A stretch of 64,000 bases of DNA, taken from Glycine soja (taxonomy: Eukaryota; Streptophyta; Magnoliopsida; Fabales; Fabaceae). The position numbers were made by a program, and so were the translations under genes. Below the pieces are notes generated by a model. It had not been told where the DNA came from and ran no database searches. It was given only the letters and a program-made list of their open reading frames with translations. This document shows positions 10,823 through 23,099 of this stretch, one piece after another. Each line of letters opens with the position of its first letter. The stretch's first letter is position 1. The DNA lies in NCBI RefSeq assembly GCF_004193775.1, contig NC_041003.1, forward strand, positions 24,606,685 through 24,670,684. The letters are read 5' to 3'.

Positions 10823-10830
10823 TATTTATA
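10823..10830 (-). promoter_or_regulatory. Internal TATA box for element A third ORF
   Basis: TATAAATA on the minus strand, about 180 bases before the ORF start and followed by a pyrimidine-rich leader; an ATCGATTAC array (10848-10956) sits immediately upstream. Confidence 0.6.
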
Positions 10831-10847
10831 GAAGATGGCATTATATA

Positions 10848-10956
10848 ATTGATTACAAGGTTTGGTAATCGATTACAATACCACTTAGCCTTCTGGTAAT
10901 CGATTACAGGCTATCTGTTCTTGTGTAATCAATTACACGTAATGGTAATCGATTAC
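10848..10956. repeat. ATCGATTAC array inside element A
   Basis: Six copies of GTAATCGATTAC or one-base variants, upstream of the internal TATA box. LTR C3 inserted at the right edge of the last copy. Confidence 0.85.
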
Positions 10957-11031
10957 TGTGAAATCCTGGAAATTTCTACCCGGGATTTTGTAAACGATGC
11001 ATTTTGAATGATTATATATAAGTATTATTCA

Positions 11032-11095
<64 letters not shown>

Positions 11096-12312
11096 TCCTG
11101 GTAGAAGTAGGTATATTGGGGGAAAGATATGCGGATTAGGCTAATTAACAAAGAGAAATTCATAACTGGATAATTATAGGTTAATTCTCAATTAATTAGT
11201 CTAAAAATTATCATTTTGCATGCAACTTAAAATTTAACAAAACCAACATCTGAACCATGCTCGGGGTTTCATTCTGAGCGTTTTGATATATATATATTGC
11301 CTACTTTCGAAAACTGGCCCCGACGGGTGCAGAGAAACGCGAGGGACTGGAACCAGAGAAACGGCATGCAAATCGAGGCAGGATTTTAGCATTTCAAAAG
11401 GTCAAATTTTTCTCTTCTTGTGACTGAGTATGAGTCACATCTAGAGAAAAAGTGGGCCCCTTTTTGCTCCACTCAAAAGAAGACATGTGGCACATCTTTT
11501 TTTTTTAAAAAAGAGAAAAGCCTTTTCTTAAAACACAAAGCCATGTTCTCTCTCCTCACTCAGCCCAAAAGTTCAGAAGCTTTTCTCCCTCTCTCTCTCA
11601 CGTTGCTATTCCCTTCTTCTTCCTCACCATTGAAGCTCCATCAAAGCTCCAACCTTTGTTCACCAGTTCTGCTCCAAATCGCGAAAGGAAGCCATTTTCG
11701 GAGTCGTGAAGCGCACCTCTACATTGTGGGACTTCAAATTTCAGGTTTGGGTAGACATTTTCTCACATAAATTTTCGTGGGTATTGGGTTTTGGGAGATA
11801 TGATGGGTAGTTTTACTAGGTTTATGCCTTATGGTAGTTATTTGTGAAGGAATTTGTTGAAAGCATGCTAAACTTGTCATGTTTGGTGTGAGTCAAGATT
11901 ACCCATTCTGTTTTAGGGTTTTATAATGATGCTTTGTGATGTTTGTGTGCTGAAATTTCTGATGGAAAATTCATAGAGATGAAGGGTAGAGTTAACCTAG
12001 GGTTAAAAAGTGAGAATGTAGTGATATGAGTGGAAAAGTGTGATGCTTTAAGGATTTGAAAAGCTAAAGCTGGATTTAGTGGTAATTGGAGGCTAAAGTG
12101 AGTTGATCCTAGTTTGAAATTTCATTTAGGACTTGTGGAAAAGCTTGGGCTGTGCAAAGGAGGAAGATGAGTGACCAAAGTGAAGGCAAGAGCCATTTCT
12201 AGGGTAAATTGGGTGTTGAGGAGTCAAATTTTGATTCGATGGAGTTTTCATCGTAAAACCAGTTTGAGCGAGTTTAGATTAATGTTATAGACTTGTGTGA
12301 GATGAGAGTTTG
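10957..12312 (+). mobile_element. LTR C3, truncated
   Basis: Starts TGTGAAATCC and follows LTR C1 and C2 up to GAGAGTTTG at 12312, then stops abruptly. About two thirds of the LTR, including the ORF and its ATCGATTAC array, is gone. The right junction joins a B-type LTR fragment, so a deletion ended here. Confidence 0.88.
11034..11094. repeat. (TA)n microsatellite
   Basis: About 60 bases of TA dinucleotide in LTR C3, at the place where C1 and C2 have only short TATATA. Confidence 0.97.
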
Positions 12313-12559
12313 TTTTTTGAAAAATCTTTTCAATACTTCCCTTGTGAAGTCTTCTTGATTTCTTCTCTTGAATCTTGAATTCATCATCTCTTGAATCTTG
12401 AAATCAATCTTCTCTTGATTCTTGAATCTTCTTGATTACTTGATCTTGAACTTGTTGAATCATTCTTGAAATCATTCTTTGGGCTTTTTGTCATCATCTT
12501 TGTCATTATCAAAACTACTTGAATCAACTTGATTCATCACCATGAAGCTTGCTTCTACA
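12313..12559 (-). mobile_element. B-type copia LTR, terminal fragment
   Basis: Repeated TTCTTGAATC phrases resemble the end of the window (63900-64000, LTR of element B), and the fragment ends CTTCTACA, a copia LTR terminus like that of element A. It joins the middle of A's right LTR at 12560, so a B-like element probably once sat in that LTR and lost its other parts. Confidence 0.55.
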
Positions 12560-12603
12560 AACCCTTCCTTTGTGTTCAGATTTCTTTACAACAAGAGACC
12601 CTC
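12560..12603 (-). mobile_element. Element A 5' LTR, piece 1
   Basis: Matches 8351-8394 of the left LTR (ACCCTTCCTTTGTGTT). Its last five bases (CCCTC, 12599-12603) are the left target duplication of element L. The LTR continues at 28861 and 32702. Confidence 0.85.
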
Positions 12604-13719
12604 TGATGTGCCATTATTTTCTCCTATTTCTTAACCCTTTTTGCACCATTTTAAGTACTGATTAGTCTTAATTGTCAAATTAATTAGGCAATTTTATTAT
12701 TTGGGCCCATTCAGCTAATTTGATGTTTTTAATCTAATTTCAGGAATTAATGAAGCATTGGGCTTGAATCCAGAATTGGGCTTGGACTTGAAGAGGGCAG
12801 ACTATTTTATTCTACAAAATTTTATCTTATCTAGACTTTATCTTATCTAGATATTATTTAGATTTGATCTCATCTAGATATTATTTCATCTAGATCTTAT
12901 CTTATCTAGATTTGATTTGATTTTTTTTATGGGCTTGGATTTAAAACAAATTTGTAAGCTTTGGGGCTGGAAAACTATATAACATCACCAAGGTTCTAGT
13001 TTAGGCCCTCTCTTCTCTCTCTCCTGTTTTCGTTTTTAGTTCTAGGCTTCTCTTCTTATAGACATTTTTTCATTTTGCAATTCCAGTTTTTACTTTTCGT
13101 TTCAGCAATAAAATTTTGTTCTTCAATCCATAATTTCGTTCTCTATTGATTTATGGAAGGCTAAGTCTCCAACATTTTTTTTCTCTTGAGTATCAAGCAC
13201 AGTTCTCTTTGATGTTCTATTATTACTATTAAATTCTGTTCAGTTTTTTCCTCTTCACTAATTACTCTAAATTTGTTGCTATTAATTCATGCATGCTTAG
13301 TGCTTGATTAATTGTCTCTATGCTTAATTTACGTTCATGCTTAATGATCGTTTATGATTAATTGGTGTATGTGTTGCTTAATCACATAATGAATGCCTTA
13401 TGTTAAATTTCGCTTAGTAATTTAATTTAGGGTTGGATTAAGTGGTTGAACTGATAAAGGATAAACTCTCGTAACCTAGGATAAGAGACTTGCTTGTGAA
13501 TCAAGGGGAAGCAACGCTTTTTAATTATGATATTTTCTAATTCACATCTATTCGTTGTTAAATTTACAAAAGCAAACAACCCCCCCCCCCCATTCGTTAC
13601 TATTTTCCTACTATCTGTTATGAACATTTGGTGTATCATTGCTCGTTGGGAAACGACCTAGGATCACTTCCTAGTTACTACATTTTAATGTTTATTTGAT
13701 TCGGGTACAACCTAGATCA
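12604..13719 (+). mobile_element. Element L 5' LTR
   Basis: 1,116 bases, TG to CA. A TATA-like CTATATAAC lies at 12975-12983 and a C12 run at 13580-13591. Upstream of the TATA is a run of ATCTAGAT-rich repeats (12830-12910: TTATCTAGAT and variants), again a palindromic core. Confidence 0.93.
12975..12983 (+). promoter_or_regulatory. TATA box of L 5' LTR
   Basis: CTATATAAC, followed by CT-rich leader about 35 bases on. The 3' LTR has CTATATAGC at the matching place (28344). Confidence 0.55.
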
Positions 13720-13723
13720 AATT

Positions 13724-13741
13724 TGGCGCCGTTGCCGGGGA
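13724..13741 (+). other. Primer binding site of element L
   Basis: TGGCGCCGTTGCCGGGGA, four bases after the 5' LTR; complementary to the 3' end of plant tRNA-Asp, standard for Athila/Tat elements. Confidence 0.95.
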
Positions 13742-14728
13742 GCAGTGTCCAAAGGTTCATAATAGCTAGTGATTCATGTTTTATGTTTAGTTGTTTTATG
13801 CTTTCGTGTGTTGTGTTCGTGTTGCGTTAAGTGTTGTTTAGTGTCTTGTTATTTTGTTTAGTGTGGTGTTTTGTTTTAGTTTTTCTGTTCAGTGCTTCCC
13901 CTGTTTCAGTTTTTGTGTTTGCTGTGAATAGTGCTTTGCGACGGATTTAGCGACCACTTTTGTTGAATTGGAAACAGGGTAGTAGTGGAAATCCCTTAGT
14001 GACGGATTTTAGAGACCACCCTTGCTGAATTAATTGGGATTTTTTGTTTTGGTAGCTATAGTTATTATTTTTAGCTGAATTTTTTTTGTGGTCACTTCTT
14101 TTGATCCATATTTTGTGGGAAAAATAGCTGGAGCCCTTAGTTTGGTCAGATTTGAAAGTTCCCGAAAAGTAGCAAATTTGATTTTTGTGAAAACTTCAAA
14201 CGGTCATAACTTTTGCTCCGATTATCAGAATCGCTATTATTATATATGTATTTGGGGTAGAAAAAATTTTCCCATGCTGTGGCAGCCTGCCATAGGCCGA
14301 TTGAGGTCTCCTTCTTCCAAAAATTGCGATTTTGTCAAAAGTTTTTTATTTTCCAAGTATTATTCTCTTATTTTTCTTAACTTATCATTTTTAGCTTTTA
14401 TAGTTAGACTTTGAATTTTCGTTTGAAATTTTTTGTGCTATCTTCTCATCATTTTATAAGGTTTCTCACAAAATTTCAAGTCATTTGGATATCATTCAAT
14501 GGTAGCTGTAGTTCAAACCTACATTGTTACTTGCATAAAAAGACAACTAGTTGTGCATGCTGAATATAGTGTATAACTAGAGGCAATCCATCTGACTTAC
14601 AACCCTTTGATCCTGAGATAGATAGGACATTTCATTGATTAGTTAGACATCATTTAGTACCTTTTGAGCATCCTGAGCATTCTGTTATTGGTGATTTTGA
14701 GCATTATAGTTTTGAACATTTTGAGAAC
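13742..14728 (+). other. Element L untranslated leader
   Basis: About 1 kb between PBS and gag. TG-rich first half with TTTAGTGTT phrases and two versions of a GTGACGGATTTAG-like block (13938, 14000). No credible ORF. Confidence 0.7.
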
Positions 14729-16145
14729 ATGGCACAACCTCCACCCCGTGAGAAGACTCTAAGGGAAATGGCTGCACCTGATTTCACCAATGAAAGCTTG
14801 TGCATCCAATACCTTGATGAGGATGTCCCATATGTTCTTAAAGCTTGACTGATCCATTTGCTCCAAAGTTTCATGGCCCTGCAGGTGAAGACCCGCACAA
14901 ACATCTGAAAGAATTCCATATTGTCTGCTCCACCATGAAACCCCCAGATGTCCAGGAGGATCACATATTTCTGAAGGCTTTTCCTCATTCTTTAGAGGGA
15001 GTGGCAAAGGACTTGCTATATTACCTTGCTCCAAGGTCCATCACGAGCTGGGATGACCTCAAGAGAGTATTCTTAGAAAAAATTTTCCCTGCTTCCAAGA
15101 CCACGACCCTCAAAAAGGATATTTCAGGCATTAGACAACTCAGTGGAGAGAGCTTATATGAATACAGAGAGAGATTTAAGAAACTATGTGCCAGTTGCCC
15201 TCACCACCAGATTTCTGAGCAGCTTCTTCTCCAATATTTTTATGAAAGACTCAGTAACATGGAGAGAAGTATGATAGATGCTACCAGTGGTGGAGCCCTT
15301 GGAGACATGACCCCTGCTGAAGCCAGAAATTTAATTGGGAAGATGGCTTCAAACTCCCAGCAATTTAGTGCCAAAGGTGATGCTATTGTCATTAGAGGAA
15401 TGCATGAAGTAGCCACAAATTCATCTTCATCAGCTAAGACTAAGAAGCTTGAAGGTAAACTAGATGCCTTGGTTAACCTGGTAACCCAACTGGCCATGAA
15501 TAAAAAATCTGCACCTGTTGCTAGACTCTGTGGTTTGTCCTCCTTTGCCGACCACCACACAAACCTTTGCCATTCTGTGCAACAATCTGAAGCAATTGAA
15601 CAGCCTGAAGCTTATGCTGCAAACATCTACAACAGACCTCCTCAACCTCAGCAGCAAAATCAGCCACAACAGAACAATTATGACCTCTCCAGCAACGGGT
15701 ACAATCCCGGGTGGAAGAATCATCCCAACCTTAGATGGTCGAGTCCTTCACAACAGCAACAACAACAACAACAACAACCTTATTTTCAGAATGTTGTTGG
15801 CCCAAGCAGACCATACATTCCTCCACCAATCCAGCAGCAACAATAGCAACAGCCCCAGAAACAACAAACAGTTGAGGCTCCTCCGCAACCTTCCCTTGAA
15901 CAACTTGTGAGGCAAATGACTATGCAAAACATGTAGTTTCAACAAGAGACCAGAGCTTCCATTCAGAGCTTAACTAATCAGATGGGAAAATTGGCTACAC
16001 AGTTAAATCAACAACAGTCCTAGAATTCTGACAGATTACCTTCTCAATCTGTCCAGAATCCCAAAAATGTAAGTGCCATTACCTTGAGGTCGGGAAAGCA
16101 GTGTCAAGGACCTCAACCAGTAACATCTTCCTCATCCATAAATGT
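14729..16145 (+). pseudogene. Element L gag, N-terminal and central part
   Basis: ATG at 14729 (MAQPPPREKTL) is followed by a frameshift/stop at 14846; the next frame then runs to 15846. The capsid domain is clear: FAPKFHGPAGEDPHKHLKEF, then DDLKRVFLEKIFPASKTTTL and YERLSNMERSMIDATSGGA. A poly-Gln run (CAA repeats near 15750-15776) and stops at 15846 and 15936 follow. Solo LTR E1 interrupts the gene at 16145; the end resumes at 18918. Gag would form the virus-like particle. This is Athila-type by sequence. Confidence 0.92.
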
Positions 16146-17643
16146 GTAACGACCCGCCTTGTCGCTACGGTATCCATACTCTAATATTCGATGATTTCAA
16201 TTTTTTTTAAAAAAGAACTTCCTTAATTTTTTATTATGAAAATAGAAGTGATTTTGTCACAACATAAATTCATCCAACAACACGCCATTACTTAAGTGAA
16301 TATGCATAATTATATAGAAACAATAATTCGATACACGTCATACACATAACGAAAATTAAATCTGTTCATAGATATAATTAATATCCCAGTTTTACATTTT
16401 TAACTCAACAAAATAAAACTTAAAAACCAACTATGGAGGAGTTGATTACAAAACACAACTCTCTCCCAAAATAACGCCAACGTCATCACGTCGGCTCGGC
16501 GGCTCCTCACCAGAATCTTACTCCCTACACCCTGCCACTGTCATTTTGCTCCCACAAACAAGGTTCGTGATCATCACAGGTATCAACCACACAATACAAA
16601 ATTGCAAGGGTGAGTTCATTATAAAAAGAACCAATACCAATTCCAAATAACCACAATTAGCAAGGAACATAGGCAAACATGATGAGCATACACAACAATC
16701 ATTATTCAACACTCATATCCAACAAATATTCATAATCCACATCCAAAAATTACTCATCATCAATCCATGGACCCAATCAAGACTGCACAAAATGATGCAT
16801 GCACCTGACTCAACACTCAGATGCAATGTGGTACGTACCAACAACAACCAAATCTCTGGAAATAGCCTAAGCATGTCCACACGACACTCTCACTTAGGGA
16901 ACTGTGCTGAGTTTGTCGAGACCACCCGGTTGTGCACATAACAGCCCCCCTCCCATAGGTGATCAGCCTGGGAGCCCAAAGGTGTTCCCTACCAGGTGAA
17001 ATCCCCCTAGTACAAAGTACACTTGGCCACAGTTACTCTATTTCTTGTGTCGTATGAACTATGATCACGACCAAAAGTAAGTGCCAAAGACCATGGACCA
17101 ATTAAAGGGCCTACGCATCCCCTGAGAAATGCTTAGATTCTCTAATCACACTAATTACCAACGTTTGGGCCATCCGACAAGGTCAGTGCACTCTACCCCC
17201 ATGACATACACTCCATACGACGTATGATCATGGCCAAAAGCTAGTGCCAAAGACCTTGGAAGGTCATTGCACAGTGCCCCCCACGAACATACACAACATC
17301 CAATGTATGAACGTGGCCAAAGGCTAGTGCCAAAGACCCTGGAAGGTCAGTGCATAGTGCCCCCCACAAACATACACAACATGCACATGCCAATGCATTT
17401 CCAACATCAATCAACTTTCCATTTCCATGTCATTCAAAACATAAATATCATCTCATCTCAATGACGTTATCAACAACAACAACAACCTCATTTCATATTC
17501 ACATATTCATCAATAATAACAATTCATGGTTACATGATCTTTATTAACAACATCATCTCAAATCAATATCATCATAATTATCATTATCATCACATATGAA
17601 TTAAAAATCCTTAATAGTGACATCAACAACAAATCGCATTTCG

Positions 17644-17694
<51 letters not shown>

Positions 17695-18826
17695 CATCCC
17701 ATTAGTTAAAACGTAATTTTCTTTGAAGAAAAATCAGCATGCAACAGGGACAAGTAGATATCCTCATAGCTAGGTTCCCTGACCCTAACTATGGTGTTAA
17801 AATGGTAAATTTTATAATAAACTCCCCTTACCTATCGTGAGCTACCCCGCGGATTCCTCGTCGCGTCACTTGAAGATTCCTTTTTGTCCTTGCTCGTCGA
17901 TTCCACGCAAGCCTCTATCATGCCAAAACGAAGGAGACTTAGTATGGATTTCAAAAAACAAAGCTAGTAACAGTGCTCTGGGTCAAACACCCACATCACT
18001 ACATGAAAGAGTTGAGAGCATTTCGGGTTTTACGAAGGAACATCATTTGGAAATTCCGACCATGCCAATGTGACCGGGGTTCAGTGTAGGTTACGAAAAT
18101 AACATGCATTTCATGAAAGGATAACGTTTACAAAGTCTCTTTCTCTAAGGTTTTTTGAAGGAAGCATAAGACATGCAATGACGGTTCCAAAGTCAGAAAA
18201 GATGCAAAGACAAGATGAAACTAACAAGAAACAAGCGTAGAACCATGGTTACCTCGAAAGAAAATGAAAGGTCAGATTAGGGTTTCGTTCTCTACCGAAA
18301 CCGCAAGCCAAGTTGGAAGATTCCGCTTCGGTTGAAGGGTTCCTCTCGGTGTGGGGTTTCAACGGAGAACAACGATGGTTTGTTTTGGCTAATGGTGGCT
18401 GTGGGTGATGGAGAAAGTGCTTGGAACTTTAGAAATGGCTTTGGAAGAAATAAAGAAGAAGAAATGACGTTTTTCCTAAGCTACACGAAAGCAAAGGATG
18501 AAGTGCTTAAATAAGGAATGCTCTCGGGAACGGAAGCTTCGAGCACACTCCAGACATCTTCTCAAAGATCCCAACGGTCAGATCATGTACAAGTGTCTTG
18601 TGAAGCTGCAGACCAAATTTTGAAAAGATCCAGCGGTTAACGAAGGTTGGGAAGCATTTTTACCGAGGCAGCTTCATGTAGCTTCCTCAAGAAGCTTCCC
18701 CGTGGCTTCTTTGTGAATTTAGATCCTTATCTACCCACACCCTTCTATTAACTAAATTAACCTCCTTGAAAATAATTACGGATAAAAAATAACATAACAA
18801 ACAATCAAACATCAAACATAATTACT

Positions 18827-18899
<73 letters not shown>

Positions 18900-18912
18900 T
18901 CAGGGTGTTACA
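16146..18912 (-). mobile_element. Solo LTR E1 (chromovirus type)
   Basis: Starts TGTAACGACCCGCC, ends GGGTGTTACA, with exact AAATG duplications (16141-16145 and 18913-18917). It is the reverse of the J-element LTR (54754-57547), including an 82-83 bp tandem repeat (about 17165-17400) with TGCCAAAGACC and CCCCCCACGAACATACAC. A CTTAAATAAGG TATA-like site (18505-18515) and AAGCTTCC repeats (18664-18720) are on the upstream side in element orientation. Two TA microsatellites at 17647-17691 and about 18829-18895. Confidence 0.95.
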
Positions 18913-18917
18913 AAATG

Positions 18918-20049
18918 AACCTGCCCAACTTCACTCTACTCCAGAAAAAGATGATGACAAAAATTTAAAGAGTAAGTTACCTAAAAATTTCTATGCAGGT
19001 GAATCTAAAGAGAAGCAGCATATCCCTCTTCCATTCCCTCGAAGAGCAATTTCCAACAAAAAAAATGGAAGAGGCAAAGAAGGAGATCTTGGAAACATTT
19101 AGAAAAGTAGAGGTAAACATACCTCTGCTGGATGCAATAAAGCAAATTCCAAGATATGCTAAATTCTTGAAGGAGCTGTGCACTAATAAGCGGAAGCTTA
19201 AAGGAAGTGAAAGAATTAGCATGGGCAGAAAATGTCTCTGCATTGATAGGTAAATCTGTTTCCCAAATCCCTGAAAAATGTAAAGATCCAGGTACATTTA
19301 GCATACCTTGTATTATAGGGAACAGTAAGTTTGACAATGCCATGTTAGATTTAGGAGCTTCTGTTAGTGTTATGCCTTTGTCTATTTTTAATTCTCTATC
19401 TCTTGGCCCCTTGCAGTCAATTGATGTGGTAATTCATTTAGCTAATAGAAGTGCTGCCTATCCTGCTGGTTTCATAGAGGATGTCTTAGTTAGAGTTGCT
19501 GAACTGATTTTCCCTGTTGATTTTTATATTTTGAATATGGAGGAGGGATTTTCTAAAGGATCAGTTCCCATCATTCTAGGCAAACCTTTTATTAAAACTG
19601 CTAGAACTAAGATAGATGTATATGCAGGCACACTATCTATGGAGTTTGGTGATATAACTGTTCATTTTAATATTGTAGATGCTATGAAACACCCATCTGA
19701 AGATCTTTCTGTATTTCGTGTTGAAATAATTGACCATATTGTTGATGAATACATGACTGATCTTCATTCTAATCTGCATGCCTATCACTCTTCATGCATT
19801 GAATCTGAATTTGTACTTGATCATATGTCTGAATTTGATGCTGAGAGTGAATCTGAAATTTATATTGATTACATGTCTGGTGATTTTTTACCTCTTGAGA
19901 TTGATTTTCTAAAGTCAGATAGAACTAACCATGTTTTAGGAAGTACACATACCTCTGACTTTCTTTATGAGGTACAGGCTGAGAAACCATCTCTTTCAAC
20001 CATTATCCAGCCGCCCACACTAGAATTGAAGCCTCTGCCATCAAATTAA
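18918..20049 (+). pseudogene. Element L gag end and protease
   Basis: 18918-19206 is the gag C-terminal/linker region in shifting frames (HIPLPFPRRA, then KKEILETFRKVEVNIPLLDA). From 19207 an open frame covers the retropepsin: CIIGNSKFDNAMLDLGASVSVMP holds the active-site Asp, and VPIILGKPFI the flap-side motif. The tail after residue 165 is acidic and Athila-like. It would cleave the polyprotein. Stop at 20047, before RT. Confidence 0.88.
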
Positions 20050-20127
20050 AAGTATGCTTACTTAGATGAGAGCAAAAGTTTTCTAGTAATTATATCTGCC
20101 TCCCTTACTGATGGGCAAGAAGAGAAG

Positions 20128-20420
20128 TTGTTATTAGTTCTCAAGAAGCATAAGAAGGCTATAGGCTGGACCCTGGCGAACATTCCTGGTATTAGCCCAT
20201 CCACATGTATGCATCGAATAAATTTAGAAGATGGGGCTAAACCAGTAAGACAACCACAGAGAAGACTCAACCCGGTGATTCTTGATGTAGTGAAGAAGGA
20301 GGTAACCAAGCTTTTGCAAGCTGAAATCATTTATCCTATCTTCGACAACCAATGGGTGAGTCCCGTCCAGGTAGTCCCGAAGAAAACCGGCCTCACCGTG
20401 ATAAAAAATGAGAAGGAGGA
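20128..20420 (+). pseudogene. Element L reverse transcriptase, N-terminal part
   Basis: RT start: HKKAIGWTLANIPGISPSTC, then MHRINLEDGAKPVRQPQRRL and VTKLLQAEIIYPI...WVSPVQVVPKK. Cut at 20420 by solo LTR H1; the frame resumes at 21306 with IPTRVQNSWRVCIDYRRLN. Removing H1 and one GAGGA restores an uninterrupted reading across the junction, so H1 arrived after the gene had taken shape. Confidence 0.93.
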
Positions 20421-21300
20421 TGATGCAATCCTACCCCGCAAGGGCATTGGATAGAAGACTCTAAGTAGATTGGGCTAGAGATCCAAGGGAAGGCCCTAAG
20501 GTTCTCATGAGCCTTAGGATAGATTTCGAGCCCATGGGCTAAGTATGAGCCCGCTTATCTTTGCAAATATTAGAATAGGTTTTTCCTTCGTTTGGGCCTT
20601 GTATTTTGGCCATTATAGTAGTATAGGGTTTTAGCCTTGTATTTCGGGGCATTTTGAGTAGTCTTTGTAGTAGGGACTTTTTTTGCATTTTCATGTTTTT
20701 TGGCATATGGGTGAGCCTAGCTATTATAGGGGGTGTGTAGCTAAGCTCTAGCTTCTCATCTCAAGGAGGTGAACTTAGCTATTAGAGAGGTGTGTGTAGC
20801 TAAGCTTTAGCTTCTTTAGGAATCTTCTTAAGGAAGCTTCTCAAGGAGGTGAGCTTAGTTATGAGAGGGGTATGTGTAGCTAAGCTCTAGCTTCTGAAGG
20901 AAGTTTTCTCAAGAAAGCTTCTCAAGGAAGCTACCTAGTCTATAAATAGAAGCATGTGTAACACTTATTGTAACTTTGATGAATGAAATTCTTATGAGAC
21001 ACAATTCAAAGTTCAACTTCTCTTCTCTTTCTCCTTCTTCAATTTCGTGCTCCCCCCTCTCTCTTTCTCTCCCTCTTTCTTTTCCTCCATTGAAGCATCC
21101 TCTCCAAGCTTCTTATCCAAGGCTCATCTTCGTGGTGAAGCTCCTTCTTCCATGGCTTATTCCCTAGTGGATGGCGCCTCCTCTCACCTCTTCTCCTTTG
21201 TCTTCCGTTGCATCTCCATGGGGGAAAATCACCATTAAAGGACCTCATTGATGCTCAAAGATCCAGCCTCCATAGAAGCCCCACAAGCAAGCTTCCATCA
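20421..21300 (+). mobile_element. Solo LTR H1
   Basis: Begins TGATGCAATCCTACCCC, ends AAGCTTCCATCA; exact GAGGA duplications at 20416-20420 and 21301-21305. 880 bases. Repeats of GAAGCTTCTC and TAGCTAAGCTCTAGCTTCT (20740-20935) lead straight into the TATA box GTCTATAAATAG at 20938. Same family as H2 and the two LTRs of element H. Confidence 0.96.
20938..20949 (+). promoter_or_regulatory. TATA box of H1
   Basis: GTCTATAAATAG immediately after the GAAGCTTC repeats; the same box is in H2 (24286 and 24305), H 3' LTR (48636-48645, minus) and H 5' LTR (52999-53008, minus). Confidence 0.75.
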
Positions 21301-21305
21301 GAGGA

Positions 21306-22755
21306 GCTGATTCCTACTCGGGTGCAGAACAGTTGGAGAGTCTGCATCGACTATAGGAGGCTGAACCAGGTTACTAAAAAGGACCATTTTCCCCTGCCAT
21401 TCATTGACCAGATGCTTGAATGCCTGGCAGGTAAATCTCACTACTGTTTCCTTGATGGTTTTTCTGGTTATATGCAAATCACTATTGCTCCTAAGGATAA
21501 GGAAAAGACCTCATTCACCTGCCCCTTCGGCACTTTTGCCTATAGAAGGATGCCTTTCGGCCTGTGCAATGCCCCTGGTACCTTCCAGCGGTGCATGATT
21601 AGTATTTTTAGTGATTTTTTAGAAAATTGCATAGAGGTGTTTATGGATGATTTCACTGTATATGGATCCTCTTTCGATATTTGTTTGGATAGTCTGGAAA
21701 AGGTTTTGAATAGATGCACTGAAACTAACCTTGTTCTAAATTTTGAAAAATGTCATTTTATGTTTGAGCAAGGTATAGTTTTAGGCCACATTATTTCCAA
21801 AAAGGGCATTGAAGTAGATCCTGCAAAAATTTCTGTTATTTCACAATTGCCTTACCCCTCTTGCGTGCGAGAGGTGCGATCTTTTCTTGGTCATGCAAGA
21901 TTCTACAGGCGCTTTATAAGAGATTTTAGCAAAGTAGCCCTTCCACTATCGAACTTGTTGCAAAAGGAGGTGGAGTTTGACTTTAATGATAAATGCAAAG
22001 AGGCTTTTGATTGACTCAAAAGAGCACTGACTACCACTCCCATCATCCAGGCACCCAACTGGACAGTCCCTTTTGAGCTTATGTGTGATGCATCCAATTA
22101 TGCATTGGGGGTTGTCCTTGCTCAGAAAATTGATAAATTTCCTAGGGTGATATATTATGCTTCTAGGACTTTAGATGCTACCCAAGCGAATAATACTACT
22201 ACTGAGAAAGAGCTACTAGCCATAGCTTTTGCTCTTGAAAAATTTTGTTCTTATTTGCTTGGTACTCGCATTATTGTTTATACTGACCATGCAGCTTTAA
22301 AGTACTTGTTGAAGAAGGCTGATTCAAAGCCTAGGTTGATCCGATGGATGCTTCGGCTCCAAGAATTTGACTTGGAGATCTGTGATAGGAGCGGAGCACA
22401 AAATTTAGTTGCTGATCATTTGAGTCGGATCGAACATGTGTCTGATGAGGACTCACCCATTCGGGATGATTTCCCGGATGATCATTTATATATAGTGTAT
22501 AGTATTTCTGATTCTCTTTCTACTCCCTGGTTTGCTAACACTGTCAATTATTTAGTTGCTTCTGTTTTTCCCCCCTTAGCATCTAAGGCTCAAAAAGATA
22601 AAATTAAAAGTGATGCTAAGCATTTTATTTGGGATGACCCCTACTTGTGGAAATTGTGCAGTGAGCAGGTCATTAGGCAATGCATTCCAAATCATGAGAA
22701 TGACTCAATCCTGCAGTTCTGTCATTCTTCCGCACCGAGAGGTCATCTGGGTGTT
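21306..22755 (+). pseudogene. Element L RT (main part), RNase H and integrase zinc finger start
   Basis: RT palm and fingers: YRRLNQVTKKDHFPLPFIDQ, then TAYRRMPFGLCNAP-type motif (FAYRRMPFGLCNAPGTFQR) and catalytic VFMDDF (the YxDD box). The thumb/connection has FLGHARFYRRFIRDFS. A TGG to TGA change gives a stop at 22012. RNase H follows: [45 protein letters not shown], then VADHLSRIE. The integrase N-terminal HHCC finger starts ([12 protein letters not shown]) and is split by element I at 22760. Acts in cDNA synthesis. Confidence 0.93.
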
Positions 22756-23099
22756 CAAAGTGTATGTATACATGATTTCGATGATGTCAAAGAAGAACCT
22801 AGCAAGGCTGCTTCAAATGATAAGCATTTGCTTCAAGAATAATTTCAAGATTGCTTCAACAAACAAAACCTTGTTTGAAATTTGAAATTTGAATATTTTT
22901 TTTTTTGAATAGAAATTATTGTGCATAGTTAGTTGATTGTTAATTTAATTAATTTGATTTGAAATATTTGATGATTGATTATGTTTGATTGATGTGTAAT
23001 TGTACTTGTTTTTGCTTGATTAATATTGAATGATTGTTTTAATGCCTTTTGGTATCACTTGATTCTCATACATTACAACAAGTGGTAACATTTTTCTCC

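Noticed and set aside
15240..15945. Minus-strand frames opposite L gag
   Set aside because: Shadows of gag; the Leu-rich ones come from the CAA repeat.
21039..21238. Small frames in H LTRs (also 24540, 48393, 52717)
   Set aside because: LTR sequence read in both directions; no initiation context or conservation beyond LTR identity.
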